DNA of 48,186 bases. Origin: Aeromicrobium sp. GTDB taxonomy: Bacteria > Actinomycetota > Actinomycetes > Propionibacteriales > Nocardioidaceae. Numbering within the stretch: the stretch's first letter is position 1; every line of letters begins with the position of its first letter. Positions 33,282 to 41,794 of the stretch are shown here, one piece after another. Location of the stretch: assembly GCF_023146395.1 (NCBI RefSeq), contig NZ_JAGLCD010000021.1, positions 1-48,186 of the forward strand. Reading direction: 5' to 3'. The position numbers and the translations under genes were made by a program. Below the pieces are notes generated by a model. That model ran no database searches. It was not told where the DNA came from and worked only from the letters and a program-made list of their open reading frames with translations.

Positions 33282-34046
33282 ATGAGTCCCGCCGAGGTCG
33301 TCGCGATCATCCTGGCGGGAGTCGCCGCCGGCACGATCAACACCGTCGTGGGCTCGGGCACCCTCGTGACGTTCCCGACCCTGCTCGCGATCGGCGTCCC
33401 GCCCGTCACGGCCAACGTCTCGAACTCGATCGGCCTCGTCCCGGGCTCGATCTCCGGCGCGATCGGGTATCGCCGGGAGCTGGCCGGTCAGTGGCGTCGT
33501 GCCGTCCGCCTCGTGCCGGCATCGGCGGCGGGTGCCGTGGTGGGCGCGGTGCTCCTGCTCGTGCTGCCCGCGGGGGCGTTCTCCGCGATCGTGCCGGTGC
33601 TGATCGTGCTCGGGTGTCTGCTCGTGGTGCTCGGACCGCGGATCTCCGCCGCCGTCGCGCGCCGGCGTGCGGAACGCGCTGCGGCGCCCGACCACGGTAC
33701 GTGGTGGACGCCTCCGCTCGTGGGCCTCACCGGGGTCTACGGCGGCTACTTCGGGGCCGCCCAGGGCATCATCCTGCTGGCCGTCATGGGCATCGGCATC
33801 GACGACGACCTGCAGCGCCTCAACGGCATGAAGAACGTCCTGGGCGCCGTGGCCAACGGGGTGTCGGGCCTGGTCTTCATCGTCGTGGCCGACGTCGACT
33901 GGCTCGTCGCGCTGCTGATCGCGATCGGCGCCGTCGTCGGGGCACAGATCGGGGCGGCCTACGGGCGACGGCTCCCCGACGCGGCGCTGCGCGCCTTCAT
34001 CGTGCTGGTCGGGGTCGTCGCTCTCGCGGCCTTCCTGCGCGGTTGA
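33282..34046 (+). CDS. TSUP (TauE/SafE) family permease
   Basis: This 254-residue protein has seven to eight transmembrane segments in two repeated halves, each with a Gly-rich opening (A-G-T-I-N-T-V-V-G-S-G-T in the first and G-V-Y-G-G-Y-F-G-A-A-Q-G in the second), the signature of TauE/SafE proteins. The family moves sulfite, sulfoacetate or other organosulfur anions and related acids. The ATG at 33282 is chosen from the promoter position. No sulfur-metabolism gene is adjacent, so the cargo is unknown. It is divergent from the DHA2 exporter. Confidence 0.9.
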   Translation: MSPAEVVAIILAGVAAGTINTVVGSGTLVTFPTLLAIGVPPVTANVSNSIGLVPGSISGAIGYRRELAGQWRRAVRLVPASAAGAVVGAVLLLVLPAGAFSAIVPVLIVLGCLLVVLGPRISAAVARRRAERAAAPDHGTWWTPPLVGLTGVYGGYFGAAQGIILLAVMGIGIDDDLQRLNGMKNVLGAVANGVSGLVFIVVADVDWLVALLIAIGAVVGAQIGAAYGRRLPDAALRAFIVLVGVVALAAFLRG

Positions 34047-34058
34047 CGATCGGCGCCC

Positions 34059-34081
34059 GGACGGCGTGATGCCTGCCGTCC
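34059..34081 (+). terminator. Small hairpin after the TSUP gene
   Basis: GGACGGC (34059-34065) pairs with GCCGTCC (34075-34081) around a nine-base loop, 12 bases after the TSUP stop. It ends where a possible -10 (TAGGAT) of the TetR gene begins. Confidence 0.45.
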
Positions 34082-34126
34082 TAGGATGAGCCGATCCTCG
34101 CCGGTCCGGGCGGGGCGAGGAGGACC

Positions 34127-34708
34127 ATGAGCGAGACCGGGCGACGCCTGCTCGAGGCCGCCACCGCCGCGTTCGCCGCGAAGGGCTTCCACGGCACCAC
34201 GACGCGTGACATCGCCACGGGGGCCGGTGTCACCCCCGGCGCCGTCTACGTGCACCACCGCTCGAAGGAAGAGCTGCTCTTCCAGATCTCGCGGCACGGC
34301 CACGAGGCGACGCTGGACCTGCTCGTCTCGACGCTCGAGCAGGCGCCCGACGACCCCGTCGAGCAGCTGCGGGCCCTGATGTTCGAGTTCGCCCGGTGGG
34401 AGGCGGTGCACCACACCACGGCGCGCATCGTGAACTACGAGCTCCAGGCGCTGAGCCCGGAGCACCTCGACGAGGTCGTCGCCCTGAGACGCGACCTGCG
34501 CGCACTGGTGCGCGACCTCGTGGAACGCGGTCGGGCGGCCGGAGTCTTCCACGTGGACGATCCCGGCCTCACGGTCGTCCTGCTGATCTCGCTGTGCATC
34601 GACATCACCCGCTGGTTCAGCGACGACGGTGGGTGGAGTGCGGAGGAGGTCGCCGCCGGTGTCAGTCAGGCCGCCCTGCGACTGGTCGGCGTCGCGCCGC
34701 AGTCCTGA
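34127..34708 (+). CDS. TetR-family transcriptional regulator
   Basis: This 193-residue regulator has an N-terminal TetR HTH (A-F-A-A-K-G-F-H-G-T-T-T-R-D-I-A, then G-V-T-P-G-A-V-Y-V-H-H) and a helical ligand domain. A strong AGGAGG precedes the ATG, and a -10-like TAGGAT lies about 40 bases upstream. The gene stops 50 bases before an 18-bp perfect palindrome in front of an acyl-CoA dehydrogenase-like gene. Regulators of this type next to ACAD genes usually bind acyl-CoA. It probably represses that gene. Confidence 0.9.
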   Translation: MSETGRRLLEAATAAFAAKGFHGTTTRDIATGAGVTPGAVYVHHRSKEELLFQISRHGHEATLDLLVSTLEQAPDDPVEQLRALMFEFARWEAVHHTTARIVNYELQALSPEHLDEVVALRRDLRALVRDLVERGRAAGVFHVDDPGLTVVLLISLCIDITRWFSDDGGWSAEEVAAGVSQAALRLVGVAPQS

Positions 34709-34758
34709 CGATCCGCTCGGGTGCTTGACGCGCGCGGGGGGTGTCGTCGATCCTCAAC

Positions 34759-34776
34759 TAACTAAGCGCTTAGTTA
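34759..34776. promoter_or_regulatory. Perfect 18-bp TetR-type operator
   Basis: TAACTAAGCGCTTAGTTA is a perfect palindrome and the only AT-rich stretch in the gap. It lies 12 bases before the ATG of the truncated ACAD and just after the TetR gene. The sequence is of the CTAAGCGCTTAG kind seen with TetR regulators of fatty-acid genes. Confidence 0.75.
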
Positions 34777-34788
34777 CCAGGAGTCGCG

Positions 34789-35595
34789 ATGAATCTGATG
34801 CTCGACGACGCGCTGCGACGCATGCGTGACGCGCTCGCGGGCTTCCTCGATCGCGCCGTGCGACCTGCGGAGGCGGTGTACCGACAGCAGCTGGCCCTGC
34901 AGGACGATCCGTGGCACTGGACGGCGCCCGCGGTGCTGGGGGACCTGCGGGAACAGGCCCAGGAGCTCGGGCTCTGGAACCTGTTCCTGCCGGGCGACCA
35001 GGGCGCTGGCCTGACGGCGCAGGAGTACGTGCCGCTCGCGACGCTGGCGGCCCAGAGCCCGATCGGTCCGGTGGCGATCAACTGCGCCGCGCCGGACACC
35101 GGGGTCATGAACCTGCTCGCCGAGCAGGGCACCGCGTCCCAGCAGCGCCGCTGGCTCCAACCGCTGCTGGCGGCACGCGTCCGGTCGGCCCTCGCGGCGG
35201 CGCCGGCTGGCACGAGCATCGTCCGCGACGGCGACGAGTGTGTCGTCAGTGGCCTCCAGCCCGGCGTACCCGGTGCGCTGAACCCCGACGCGCGGATCTT
35301 CCTCGTCGCGGCGGAGGCGGAGCCGGAGGTGGAGGCAGGGCTGGAGGTCAGTGCGCCGCGTCGTCGGCGCCACGTGGTCGTGCCCCGCAGTGCCGCGGGC
35401 GTGACGGTGCGCCGCTCGACGTGGGCGGAGGGCGCGCGCGACGACAGGCCACCGGGCGGAGTGGCGACGCTCGTGCTGGACGAGGTCCGCGTGCCGGTCA
35501 CGAACCTCCTCGGATTCGCCGGCGACGGCGCCGGCGATGGGGGGAGTGAGGCGCGGGGCGACCTGGGCCTCGACCAGGAGCGCCGGACCGGCTGA
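34789..35595 (+). pseudogene. Truncated acyl-CoA dehydrogenase-like gene (N-terminal and middle part only)
   Basis: This 268-residue product aligns by eye with the ACAD at 20088-21296 (R-G-L-W-N-L-F / E-L-G-L-W-N-L-F-L-P, I-N-C-Q-A-P-D-T-G / I-N-C-A-A-P-D-T-G). The middle domain has lost the M-T-E-P FAD/substrate motif (L-A-A-A-P-A-G-T) and the W-F-I-S-G motif. The whole C-terminal helical domain with the catalytic residue is missing; after D-E-V-R-V-P-V-T-N-L-L the frame runs into Gly/Ala/Asp-rich sequence and stops four bases from the convergent glycosyltransferase. CAGGAG precedes the ATG. It retains a ribosome-binding site and operator, so it may be a recent remnant or a repurposed, non-catalytic protein. 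Confidence 0.7.
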
Positions 35596-35599
35596 GCGA

Positions 35600-36331
35600 T
35601 CAGGCCGCGGTGTCCGCCGGGTCGCCGCGCCGCCTCGGGTCGGCGGCGGCGAGATCGGTCGCGACGCCACCGACGACGCGTGACTCGTGCCGGGCGGAGG
35701 TCGTGACGGCGGCGTCGGTGACCCACGCCGACACGGCGCCACCGGCCAGCAGTCGGTCGACGAGGTCGGTGTCCTCGTGCACCCTCAGGTCACGAAAGCC
35801 TCCCGCTGCGGCGTAGACCGAGGCGCGCACGCCGAGGTTGGCCCCGTGCACGTGCCCGTGACCCGCGTTCCGCCCGGTCGCGCGGTGACGCCGGTAGTCA
35901 CGCAGCCACCGTCGCTGGCGGGCCGCGTCGGCCTCGGTCAGTGTCACCGTCCCGAGGACGAGGTCGGCCCCCGTCGTCGCGGCAGCGAGGTGGCGCAGCA
36001 GCCAGTGCGGTGGCACGACGCTGTCGGCGTCGGTGCTGGCGAGCCAGGTGAGTCGCTCGTCGGCGCACCGGTCCAGGGCCCAGGCGCACCCCAGGGCGCG
36101 GGCCGCCCCGACGTTGGCCTCGGTCGCGACGATGACGTGGGCGCCGGCCGCGGAGGCAGCCGCGGCGGTGTGGTCGGAGCAGGCGTCGGCCACGACGACG
36201 ACGTCGACCGTGAGCCCGGGCGGGAGGTTCACGGCCGCGGACCGTGCGGCGTGGACCGCCGCGGCGACGCTGCGCTCCTCGTCGCGGGCGGGGATCACGA
36301 CGGCGACGTGCTCGATGGTGGACTCAGGCAC
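35600..36331 (-). CDS. Family 2 glycosyltransferase
   Basis: This 243-residue GT-A enzyme has the opening V-V-I-P-A-R-D-E-E-R-S-V, the nucleotide-sugar/metal motif S-T-D-A-D-S-V-V-P (DxD), and the acceptor-side segment V-H-E-D-T-D-L-V-D-R-L with the likely catalytic acid (E-D). It has no transmembrane helix, so it acts in the cytoplasm or is peripherally bound. The start overlaps the methyltransferase end by eight bases. It is the last gene of a four-gene operon with a deacetylase and a methyltransferase, so it probably glycosylates a small amine-containing acceptor. Confidence 0.9.
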   Translation of the reverse strand: MPESTIEHVAVVIPARDEERSVAAAVHAARSAAVNLPPGLTVDVVVVADACSDHTAAAASAAGAHVIVATEANVGAARALGCAWALDRCADERLTWLASTDADSVVPPHWLLRHLAAATTGADLVLGTVTLTEADAARQRRWLRDYRRHRATGRNAGHGHVHGANLGVRASVYAAAGGFRDLRVHEDTDLVDRLLAGGAVSAWVTDAAVTTSARHESRVVGGVATDLAAADPRRRGDPADTAA

Positions 36332-36881
36332 GGCCGAGCACCGTCAGACGAAAGTCGTGCTCGACGTGCGTCACGAGCCGGACAAATGCGGGGGCCTCGA
36401 CGATCTCGGCCTGCGCCTCGTCGCCCGTGCACGCGGCCTCGTCGAACCGGTGGCGCCAGTCGACCAGCACGACGTGGCCGTGCGGGCCGAGGCTCTCGAC
36501 GACGTGCTGCCGCACCTGGGCGCGGAGGGCGGCAGAGAGGAAGTAGAGCACCTCCGAGAGCACCACGAGGTCGAGCTCTCCGGCGGGCCAGTCGGGCAGC
36601 GCGGACTGTGCGAACGACACGTGCTCGTCCGGCACCCGTCGGCGGGCGGCGACGAGCGGCTCCGCGACGGCATCGGTCGCGACGAGCTCGTCGCAACGCG
36701 GCGCCAGGAGAGCGGTGAGCAGACCGATCGAGCACCCGGGCTCGAAGCCACGCCGGTACCGCTCCCGTGGCAGGCACGCGACGGTCAGGGCGTGCTTGCG
36801 CTGCTCGTACGGGTTGTCGTCGAGGTGCCAGGGATCGTCGGAGGCGGCGTACATCCGCTCGAAGTAGGCCGGATCGGTCAC
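36324..36881 (-). CDS. SAM-dependent methyltransferase, NodS-like
   Basis: This 185-residue class I methyltransferase has an opening segment Y-E-Q-R-K-H-A-L-T, motif I F-E-P-G-C-S-I-G (unusual Cys in the glycine loop, as in NodS relatives), and L-V-V-L-S-E-V-L-Y-F-L at motif IV. NodS N-methylates the deacetylated amine of Nod-factor precursors. The GTG start at 36881 overlaps the deacetylase stop as GTGA, so the two are coupled; a deacetylase releasing an amine that this enzyme then methylates is an attractive reading. The longer upstream frame is antisense shadow of the PIG-L gene. Confidence 0.88.
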   Translation of the reverse strand: MTDPAYFERMYAASDDPWHLDDNPYEQRKHALTVACLPRERYRRGFEPGCSIGLLTALLAPRCDELVATDAVAEPLVAARRRVPDEHVSFAQSALPDWPAGELDLVVLSEVLYFLSAALRAQVRQHVVESLGPHGHVVLVDWRHRFDEAACTGDEAQAEIVEAPAFVRLVTHVEHDFRLTVLGRA

Positions 36882-37573
36882 ACGATCACGACCTCGGGAG
36901 CCCCGTAGGCGTGTCGCAGGAGTGCTTCGTCGACGATCGGCGCGTCGCCCGCGGCTGCTCCCACGGGTCGGATCTGCGTCACGAAGGCGTCGATCGCCCG
37001 CCGCTTCAGGTCGCGGGCCGCGGGTGCCGTCACGAGGCGGCGGGCCGAGGCGAGCCAGGGCTCGTCGGCGGGCTCGGTCCAGACCCAGGTCCAGATCGGG
37101 AACCGCCACAGGACCGGCCCGCCGGCGCAGAGCTCCCCCGCGACGTCGCCGAGCGCGTCGTGATCGGGGTGTCCGTCGTGCTCGAAGGGAGCCAGCACCA
37201 GGTCGGCGGCGCCGATCCGCGGGGCGAGGGCGGCGCGCAGCGCGTCGCGGGTGCCCGCGAGCCCGCCGTCGGGGAGTCCGAGCCGGTGGACCACCGGATC
37301 GGCGAAGCCGAGACGGCCCAGCGCCTCGAGCAGCTCGCGGGGACGCTGGTCGCGCAGCTCGTCGGGGGTCACGGCCGAGCTCTGGGGGTGGGAGGCCTCG
37401 CCGTCGGTGGCCGTGACGAACTCGATCGGTCGCACGGTCTGGCACGCGAGCCACGCCCCGACGGCGAGGACCTCGTCGTCGGGGTGCGCCGAGAGCACCA
37501 GGACGCGTCCGCCCGGGTCGTGCGGACGCTCGAGCGGCAGGGCGCCCAGGGTGTCGCTCCACGTCTCAGTCAT
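36878..37573 (-). CDS. PIG-L family zinc deacetylase
   Basis: This 231-residue protein has the LmbE/PIG-L zinc motif A-H-P-D-D-E (His30, Asp32, Asp33, Glu34) and the distal metal-binding H-D-G-H-P-D-H-D. Relatives (MshB, Mca, BshB) remove acetyl groups from N-acetylglucosamine conjugates. No mycothiol genes are nearby, and the methyltransferase and glycosyltransferase partners argue for another glycoconjugate. The start overlaps the ACAD-like stop by eight bases. The enzyme has no signal peptide, so it should act in the cytoplasm. Confidence 0.9.
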   Translation of the reverse strand: MTETWSDTLGALPLERPHDPGGRVLVLSAHPDDEVLAVGAWLACQTVRPIEFVTATDGEASHPQSSAVTPDELRDQRPRELLEALGRLGFADPVVHRLGLPDGGLAGTRDALRAALAPRIGAADLVLAPFEHDGHPDHDALGDVAGELCAGGPVLWRFPIWTWVWTEPADEPWLASARRLVTAPAARDLKRRAIDAFVTQIRPVGAAAGDAPIVDEALLRHAYGAPEVVIV

Positions 37574-38516
37574 CGCGCACCTCCAGGGTGCCGAGCCGCT
37601 CGAGGTCGCGCTCGGCGTGGTGCTGGCGCACGAAGACCTGCAGGTCGTGGACGTGCTCGGCGTGAGCGGCGTCGAAGGCGAGCGGTCCGGGCCCGAGCGC
37701 CCGCCCGACGTGGCTCACGACGCTCTCGACGACGCCGGCCGCCTGGGCGCGCAGCGCGTGCGCGAGCCGTTCGGCCCGCTCCAGCGGCAGCGGGCCCTGA
37801 TCGGCCAGGTCGGCGGCCGCGTCCAGGGCGAGCCCCGCGGTGAGCAGCGCCGCACGGACTGCTCCGAGGTGGGCGCGGCCGTGGCCGTCGAGTCGCGGAC
37901 CCGCCGCCTCGAGGGTCGCGGCCACGCCGCGGGCGCCGCCGATCCAGCACGCCGCGATGCCGATCGCACCCAGCCAGAAGCCGGGGCGGTCGGTGTAGTC
38001 ACCGGCGCCGCCGACGGGGCGGGCGGCGACGTCGTCGAACGCGAGGCAGGACGTGTCGGCGCGGGACATGCCCGGTCCGGCCCATGTCGGGGCGCCGTCG
38101 TCGGTCGTGATGCCTCCCGCGGCCAGGTCGACCGCGAACAACCGGCTCCCGCGATCGGTGCGCGCCGTCACGAGGGCGTGCGTCACGAGCGAGGCCCCCG
38201 AGCAGAACGCCTTGGTGCCGCGCAGGGTCCAGGCGTCGCCCTGTGGCGTCGCCTCGAGGACGGCGAACGGCGGCTCGGCCGCCCACACGGCCCACGTCTC
38301 GTCCGGACCCGGTGCGGGCGCCCCGAGGTCGGCGAGGATCGCGGCGGCGTCGTGGTGCGGCTCGACGAGCTTGGCGAGCGGGAGGTCGCGGGCCGCGAGA
38401 TCGGCCAGGGCCGACCACCGGCGGGCGGTCTGGCCGCCGCCGGGCAGCGGCCAGGACCGGGCGACGTGCTGGCGGACGTCGTCGGACGTCAGGGGTGAGC
38501 GCGGCGAGCTGGACAT
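37566..38516 (-). CDS. Acyl-CoA dehydrogenase-like protein, shortened
   Basis: This 316-residue protein is shorter than typical ACADs (about 380). Weak ACAD features are present: L-R-G-T-K-A-F-C-S-G-A (the W-F/C-S-G region), W-I-G-G-A-R-G-V-A and a C-terminal V-R-Q-H-H-A-E-R-D-L. The N-terminal helical domain is reduced and no clear S-M-T-E-P motif is visible. GAGGAA precedes the ATG at 38516. It starts a four-gene operon with PIG-L, NodS-like and GT2 genes and is coupled to PIG-L by overlap. It may oxidise an acyl chain, or bind an acyl group without oxidation; the reaction is unknown. Confidence 0.8.
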   Translation of the reverse strand: MSSSPRSPLTSDDVRQHVARSWPLPGGGQTARRWSALADLAARDLPLAKLVEPHHDAAAILADLGAPAPGPDETWAVWAAEPPFAVLEATPQGDAWTLRGTKAFCSGASLVTHALVTARTDRGSRLFAVDLAAGGITTDDGAPTWAGPGMSRADTSCLAFDDVAARPVGGAGDYTDRPGFWLGAIGIAACWIGGARGVAATLEAAGPRLDGHGRAHLGAVRAALLTAGLALDAAADLADQGPLPLERAERLAHALRAQAAGVVESVVSHVGRALGPGPLAFDAAHAEHVHDLQVFVRQHHAERDLERLGTLEVRDD

Positions 38517-38650
38517 GATTCCTCACGGACGGCGGGGCGCCCGGCTGCCGGCTGAACCAGGAACCTCCACGGTCCCACGCCTGCGGGACCGCGCAACTGC
38601 GGCGAGCCTCTCGGCTCCAGGCGACCGCCTCGGCGAGGTCGTCGGAGCGC

Positions 38651-38703
38651 TACCGTGGCGCAGCGACCGGCCCGCGGTCGCGTCCCGATCTGGAGGTCCG
38701 TCA
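38651..38703 (+). promoter_or_regulatory. Possible promoter and ribosome-binding site of the ABM gene
   Basis: A -10-like TACCGT lies at 38651-38656, and GGAGG at 38692-38696 is six bases before the ATG at 38703. The latter decides the start over an in-frame ATG at 38655. Confidence 0.45.
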
Positions 38704-39008
38704 TGAGTGAGTCGATCGAGGTCGTCGCGACGTTCGTCGCCAAGCCCGGCCAGGGCGAGCAGCTCGAGGAGATCCTCGCGGGTGCCCTCGCGTCGGTCCG
38801 CGCCGAGGACGGCTGCCTGCGCTACGACTTCTTCCGGGTGCGACGCGACGACACCGCGTTCGTGATGATCGAGGAGTGGGCGTCGACGGACGCGCTGCGG
38901 GCGCACGGCTCGAGCGACGCCTTCCAGGCCCTGTCGCTCCGCCTCGGCGAGGTCGTCGCGGAGGCGCCCGTCATCCGTCTGCTGGAGCCGGTCGCGCCGA
39001 CCGTCTGA
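38703..39008 (+). CDS. ABM-domain protein (antibiotic biosynthesis monooxygenase-like)
   Basis: This 101-residue alpha/beta-barrel monomer has V-A-T-F-V-A-K-P-G-Q, C-L-R-Y-D-F-F-R and M-I-E-E-W-A-S-T-D-A-L-R-A-H, the core ABM pattern. Such proteins are cofactor-free oxygenases or quinone/aldehyde-handling proteins of the YgiN type, and many have unknown substrates. It is transcribed alone, divergent from the ACAD/PIG-L operon and convergent with an esterase gene 11 bases away. Confidence 0.9.
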   Translation: MSESIEVVATFVAKPGQGEQLEEILAGALASVRAEDGCLRYDFFRVRRDDTAFVMIEEWASTDALRAHGSSDAFQALSLRLGEVVAEAPVIRLLEPVAPTV

Positions 39009-39019
39009 CCCCCAGATCC

Positions 39020-40042
39020 TCAGGCCGGGGCAGCGAGACCGGTCCGGGCCGCCGCCAGGAGGCGGTCGCGGAACCGGCGGGTCGTGGCGGTGCTGTCGGT
39101 GAGACCCGCGTCGGCGCCGTGGAACATCCCGGGCTCCACGAGGAGTCCGCAGTCGACGCCCGCGGAGCCCAGCCGTGCGGCGTACGCGACGGCCTCGTCG
39201 TGGAACTGGTCGACGTCGCCGACACCGATCCACGCGGGCGCCAGACCCGTCAGGTCGGTGCGGCGGGCCGCCGCGGCGTACGCGGGCGCGTCCTCGCCCC
39301 CAGCCGCGCGGCCCAGGTAGCTGGTCCAGCCGAAGCGGTTGGACGCACCGGTCCACACGGGCCAGGGGCGCCGCCCGAGCGGGCCGAACGGGGTGCGGTC
39401 GTCGAGCATCGGATAGACCAGCAGCTGGAACGCGAGCGGAATCTGCCCCTCGTCGTGGGCGCGCTGCGCGAGGGCCGCGGCCAGCCCGCCGCCCGCGCTG
39501 GCCCCCCCGACCGCCAGGCGGTCGGGATCGATCCCGAGGACCACGGCCCGTTCGTGCATCCAGGTGAGCACGACGGCCGCGTCGTCGAGGCCGGCGGGAA
39601 ACGGGTGCTCGGGCGCGAGCCGGTAGTCGACCGAGACGACCACGATGCCGAGCTCCCGGGCGAGCCAGCTGCTGTGCTGCTGGTCGGCCTCCGGGCTTCC
39701 CATGACGTAGCCGCCCCCGTGGAGCCACAGCAGCGCGGCAGCGGGGGTCGCGACGTCCTCCGGCCGGTACGCGAGTGCCCGCACGCCCTCGACCCGCTCC
39801 TCGCTCACCTCGACCCCCTCACCCATGGTCGAGGCGGACGACAGGAGCCGGCGCACGAGCCGCAACGAGACCGGACCCGTCACCGACAGCGGCACCGCGA
39901 GCGACGCCGTTCGCAGATCTGGGGCGAGCTGATCCAGGAGCGGGCGGTGACGCCGGACGTGGCGCGCGAGAACGACGCCGACCAGGGTGGCGGCCCCAGC
40001 GCCGACGCCACCTGTGGTGAGCAGGGTCCGGCGCAGGTTCAT
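39020..40042 (-). CDS. Alpha/beta hydrolase, hormone-sensitive lipase family, N-terminally anchored
   Basis: This 340-residue protein begins M-N-L-R-R then a hydrophobic Gly/Ala segment (residues 7-27), so it is probably membrane-anchored or exported. The catalytic domain has the oxyanion motif H-G-G-G-Y-V-M-G (108-115), nucleophile Ser182 in G-A-S-A-G, an acid in V-G-D-V-D-Q-F-H-D-E and the catalytic His in M-F-H-G-A-D. It hydrolyses small acyl or aryl esters. The ATG at 40042 is chosen for this anchor; a GTG at 40150 would add 36 Pro-rich residues overlapping the divergent malic enzyme promoter. It is divergent from malic enzyme. Confidence 0.9.
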   Translation of the reverse strand: MNLRRTLLTTGGVGAGAATLVGVVLARHVRRHRPLLDQLAPDLRTASLAVPLSVTGPVSLRLVRRLLSSASTMGEGVEVSEERVEGVRALAYRPEDVATPAAALLWLHGGGYVMGSPEADQQHSSWLARELGIVVVSVDYRLAPEHPFPAGLDDAAVVLTWMHERAVVLGIDPDRLAVGGASAGGGLAAALAQRAHDEGQIPLAFQLLVYPMLDDRTPFGPLGRRPWPVWTGASNRFGWTSYLGRAAGGEDAPAYAAAARRTDLTGLAPAWIGVGDVDQFHDEAVAYAARLGSAGVDCGLLVEPGMFHGADAGLTDSTATTRRFRDRLLAAARTGLAAPA

Positions 40043-40140
40043 GGAGACATCGTGGTGCACGGCGGCCGGCGGCGGGTGCCGTTCGGGCCAGCCTGCCGTG
40101 TGGGGTGGCCGGGAGCGCGGTTCGGGCGTTGGATGGAGGG

Positions 40141-41562
40141 GTGACGACACCGAGCTGTCCCGAGCCGCCGGCGCGCGCGCCCAGCGTCTCCCACTCGATC
40201 ACGGTCCGGCTGGAGGTGCCCGCCGGCGGATCGGCCGTCGGTCAGCTGACCTCGACCGTCGAGGCCGCCGGGGGTCTCGTCACGGCGCTCGACGTCGCCT
40301 CGTCGGCGACCGACGTGCTGCGCATCGACCTCACGGCGGCCACCTCCGACACCGACCACGCCGACGCGATCGTCGAGGCGCTCGTGGCGATGGGCGACGT
40401 CACGGTCAAGAAGGTGTCCGACCGGACCTTCCTGATGCACCTCGGCGGTGTCATCGAGACCGCCACCAAGCACCCCCTGCGCAACCGTGACGACCTGTCG
40501 ATGATCTACACCCCGGGCGTCGCCCGGATCTCGCAGGCGATCGCGAAGGATCCCGAGGACGCGCGCCGGCTGACGATCAAGCGCAACAGCGTGGCCGTCG
40601 TGACCGACGGGTCGGCCGTGCTGGGCCTGGGCAACATCGGTCCGTACGCGGCCCTGCCGGTCATGGAGGGCAAGGCGGCCCTGTTCAAGGCGTTCGCCGA
40701 CATCGACGCCTGGCCGCTGTGCCTCGACACGCAGGACACCGAGGAGATCATCACGGCGGTCGCGGCGATCGCCCCGGGCTTCGCGGGCATCAACCTGGAG
40801 GACATCGCGGCGCCGCGCTGCTTCGAGATCGAGGCCCGCCTGCGCGAGCGCCTCGACATCCCCGTGTTCCACGACGACCAGCACGGCACCGCGATCGTGG
40901 TCCTGGCCGCGCTCGAGAACGCCCTGCGGGTCGTGCGCAAGGAGCTCGCCACGGCGCGCATCGTCCTGGTGGGCGCCGGCGCCGCCGGCACGGCCGTGCT
41001 GAAGACCCTCGTGCACGCCGGCGCCGCCGACGTCGTGGTGTGCGACGTCGACGGAGTCATCCACGCCGGTCGCCCGGGCCTCGACCCGTCGCTGCGGTGG
41101 ACGGCCGAGCACACCAACGCGGCCGGACTGACCGGCTCGCTGCGCGACGTGCTGCCCGGGGCCGACGTCTTCATCGGTGTCTCGGCCCCGAACCTGATCG
41201 GCGCCGCCGACGTCGCGGCGATGGCCGATGACGCGATCGTCTTCGCCCTGGCCAATCCCGATCCGGAGATCGACCCGGCCCTCGCCCGCCAGCACGCGGC
41301 GGTCGTCGCGACCGGCCGGTCCGACTACCCGAACCAGATCAACAACGTCCTGGCGTTCCCCGGGATCTTCCGCGGCCTGCTGGACGCCCAGAGCCGCGGG
41401 ATCGACATGGACGTCCTGGTGGCCGCGGCCGACGCGATCGCCTCGACGGTCTCGCCCGACGAGCTGGGGCCGAACTACATCATCCCGAGCGTGTTCCACC
41501 CGGAGGTCCACGAGCTCGTGGCCACCGCGGTCCGTGACGTCGTGGAGCGCTCCCGCGCCTGA
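40141..41562 (+). CDS. NAD-dependent malic enzyme with N-terminal ACT domain
   Basis: This 473-residue protein has an ACT-like regulatory domain in residues 15-95, then the malic enzyme core: [22 protein letters not shown], Lys in M-E-G-K-A-A-L-F-K, metal-site L-E-D-I-A-A-P-R and F-H-D-D-Q-H-G-T, and the NAD motif V-G-A-G-A-A-G-T. It makes pyruvate and CO2 from malate and links fatty-acid-like catabolism to gluconeogenesis. The GTG at 40141 is chosen; TTGGAT lies six bases upstream as a weak leaderless -10, and GGAGG is too close (about one base) to act as a normal site. A repeat array follows the stop. Confidence 0.92.
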   Translation: MTTPSCPEPPARAPSVSHSITVRLEVPAGGSAVGQLTSTVEAAGGLVTALDVASSATDVLRIDLTAATSDTDHADAIVEALVAMGDVTVKKVSDRTFLMHLGGVIETATKHPLRNRDDLSMIYTPGVARISQAIAKDPEDARRLTIKRNSVAVVTDGSAVLGLGNIGPYAALPVMEGKAALFKAFADIDAWPLCLDTQDTEEIITAVAAIAPGFAGINLEDIAAPRCFEIEARLRERLDIPVFHDDQHGTAIVVLAALENALRVVRKELATARIVLVGAGAAGTAVLKTLVHAGAADVVVCDVDGVIHAGRPGLDPSLRWTAEHTNAAGLTGSLRDVLPGADVFIGVSAPNLIGAADVAAMADDAIVFALANPDPEIDPALARQHAAVVATGRSDYPNQINNVLAFPGIFRGLLDAQSRGIDMDVLVAAADAIASTVSPDELGPNYIIPSVFHPEVHELVATAVRDVVERSRA

Positions 41563-41574
41563 CCCCCGGCAGGC

Positions 41575-41748
41575 GCGGTGAGTCCTCCACGTTGTTCCGG
41601 GAGGGGCGGTGAGTCCTCCACGTTGTTCCGGGAGGCGCGGTGAGTCCTCCACGTTGTTCCGGGAGGGGCGGTGAGTCCTCCCCCGCCTCAGCGCTGGTGC
41701 GGTGGAACACTCACCGCCCGTGCCGTGAGGGGTGGAACACTCACCGCC
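41575..41748. repeat. 31-bp tandem repeat array followed by two inverted copies
   Basis: Units of exactly 31 bp begin at 41575, 41606 and 41637, with a fourth partial copy from 41668. Each starts GCGGTGAGTCCTCCACG and continues through GTTGTTCC. The only visible difference between units is a C/G at the end. Two copies of the partly complementary GGTGGAACACTCACCGCCC follow at 41701 and 41731. The array can fold into GGAGG/CCTCC and GGTGAG/CTCACC stems, so it may terminate the malic enzyme transcript, but the direct repetition is unusual. There are no spacers, so it is not a CRISPR array. Confidence 0.85.
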
Positions 41749-41794
41749 CCCGGGAACGAGGCCTAACACTCTGGCCACAGTCGTCGCGAACATG

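Noticed and set aside
36878..37573. Mycothiol deacetylase (MshB or Mca)
   Set aside because: The zinc motif is shared, but the operon partners are a NodS-like methyltransferase and GT2, and no mycothiol genes are nearby.
41575..41748. CRISPR array
   Set aside because: Units are directly adjacent with no unique spacers, the last elements are inverted, and no cas genes are present.
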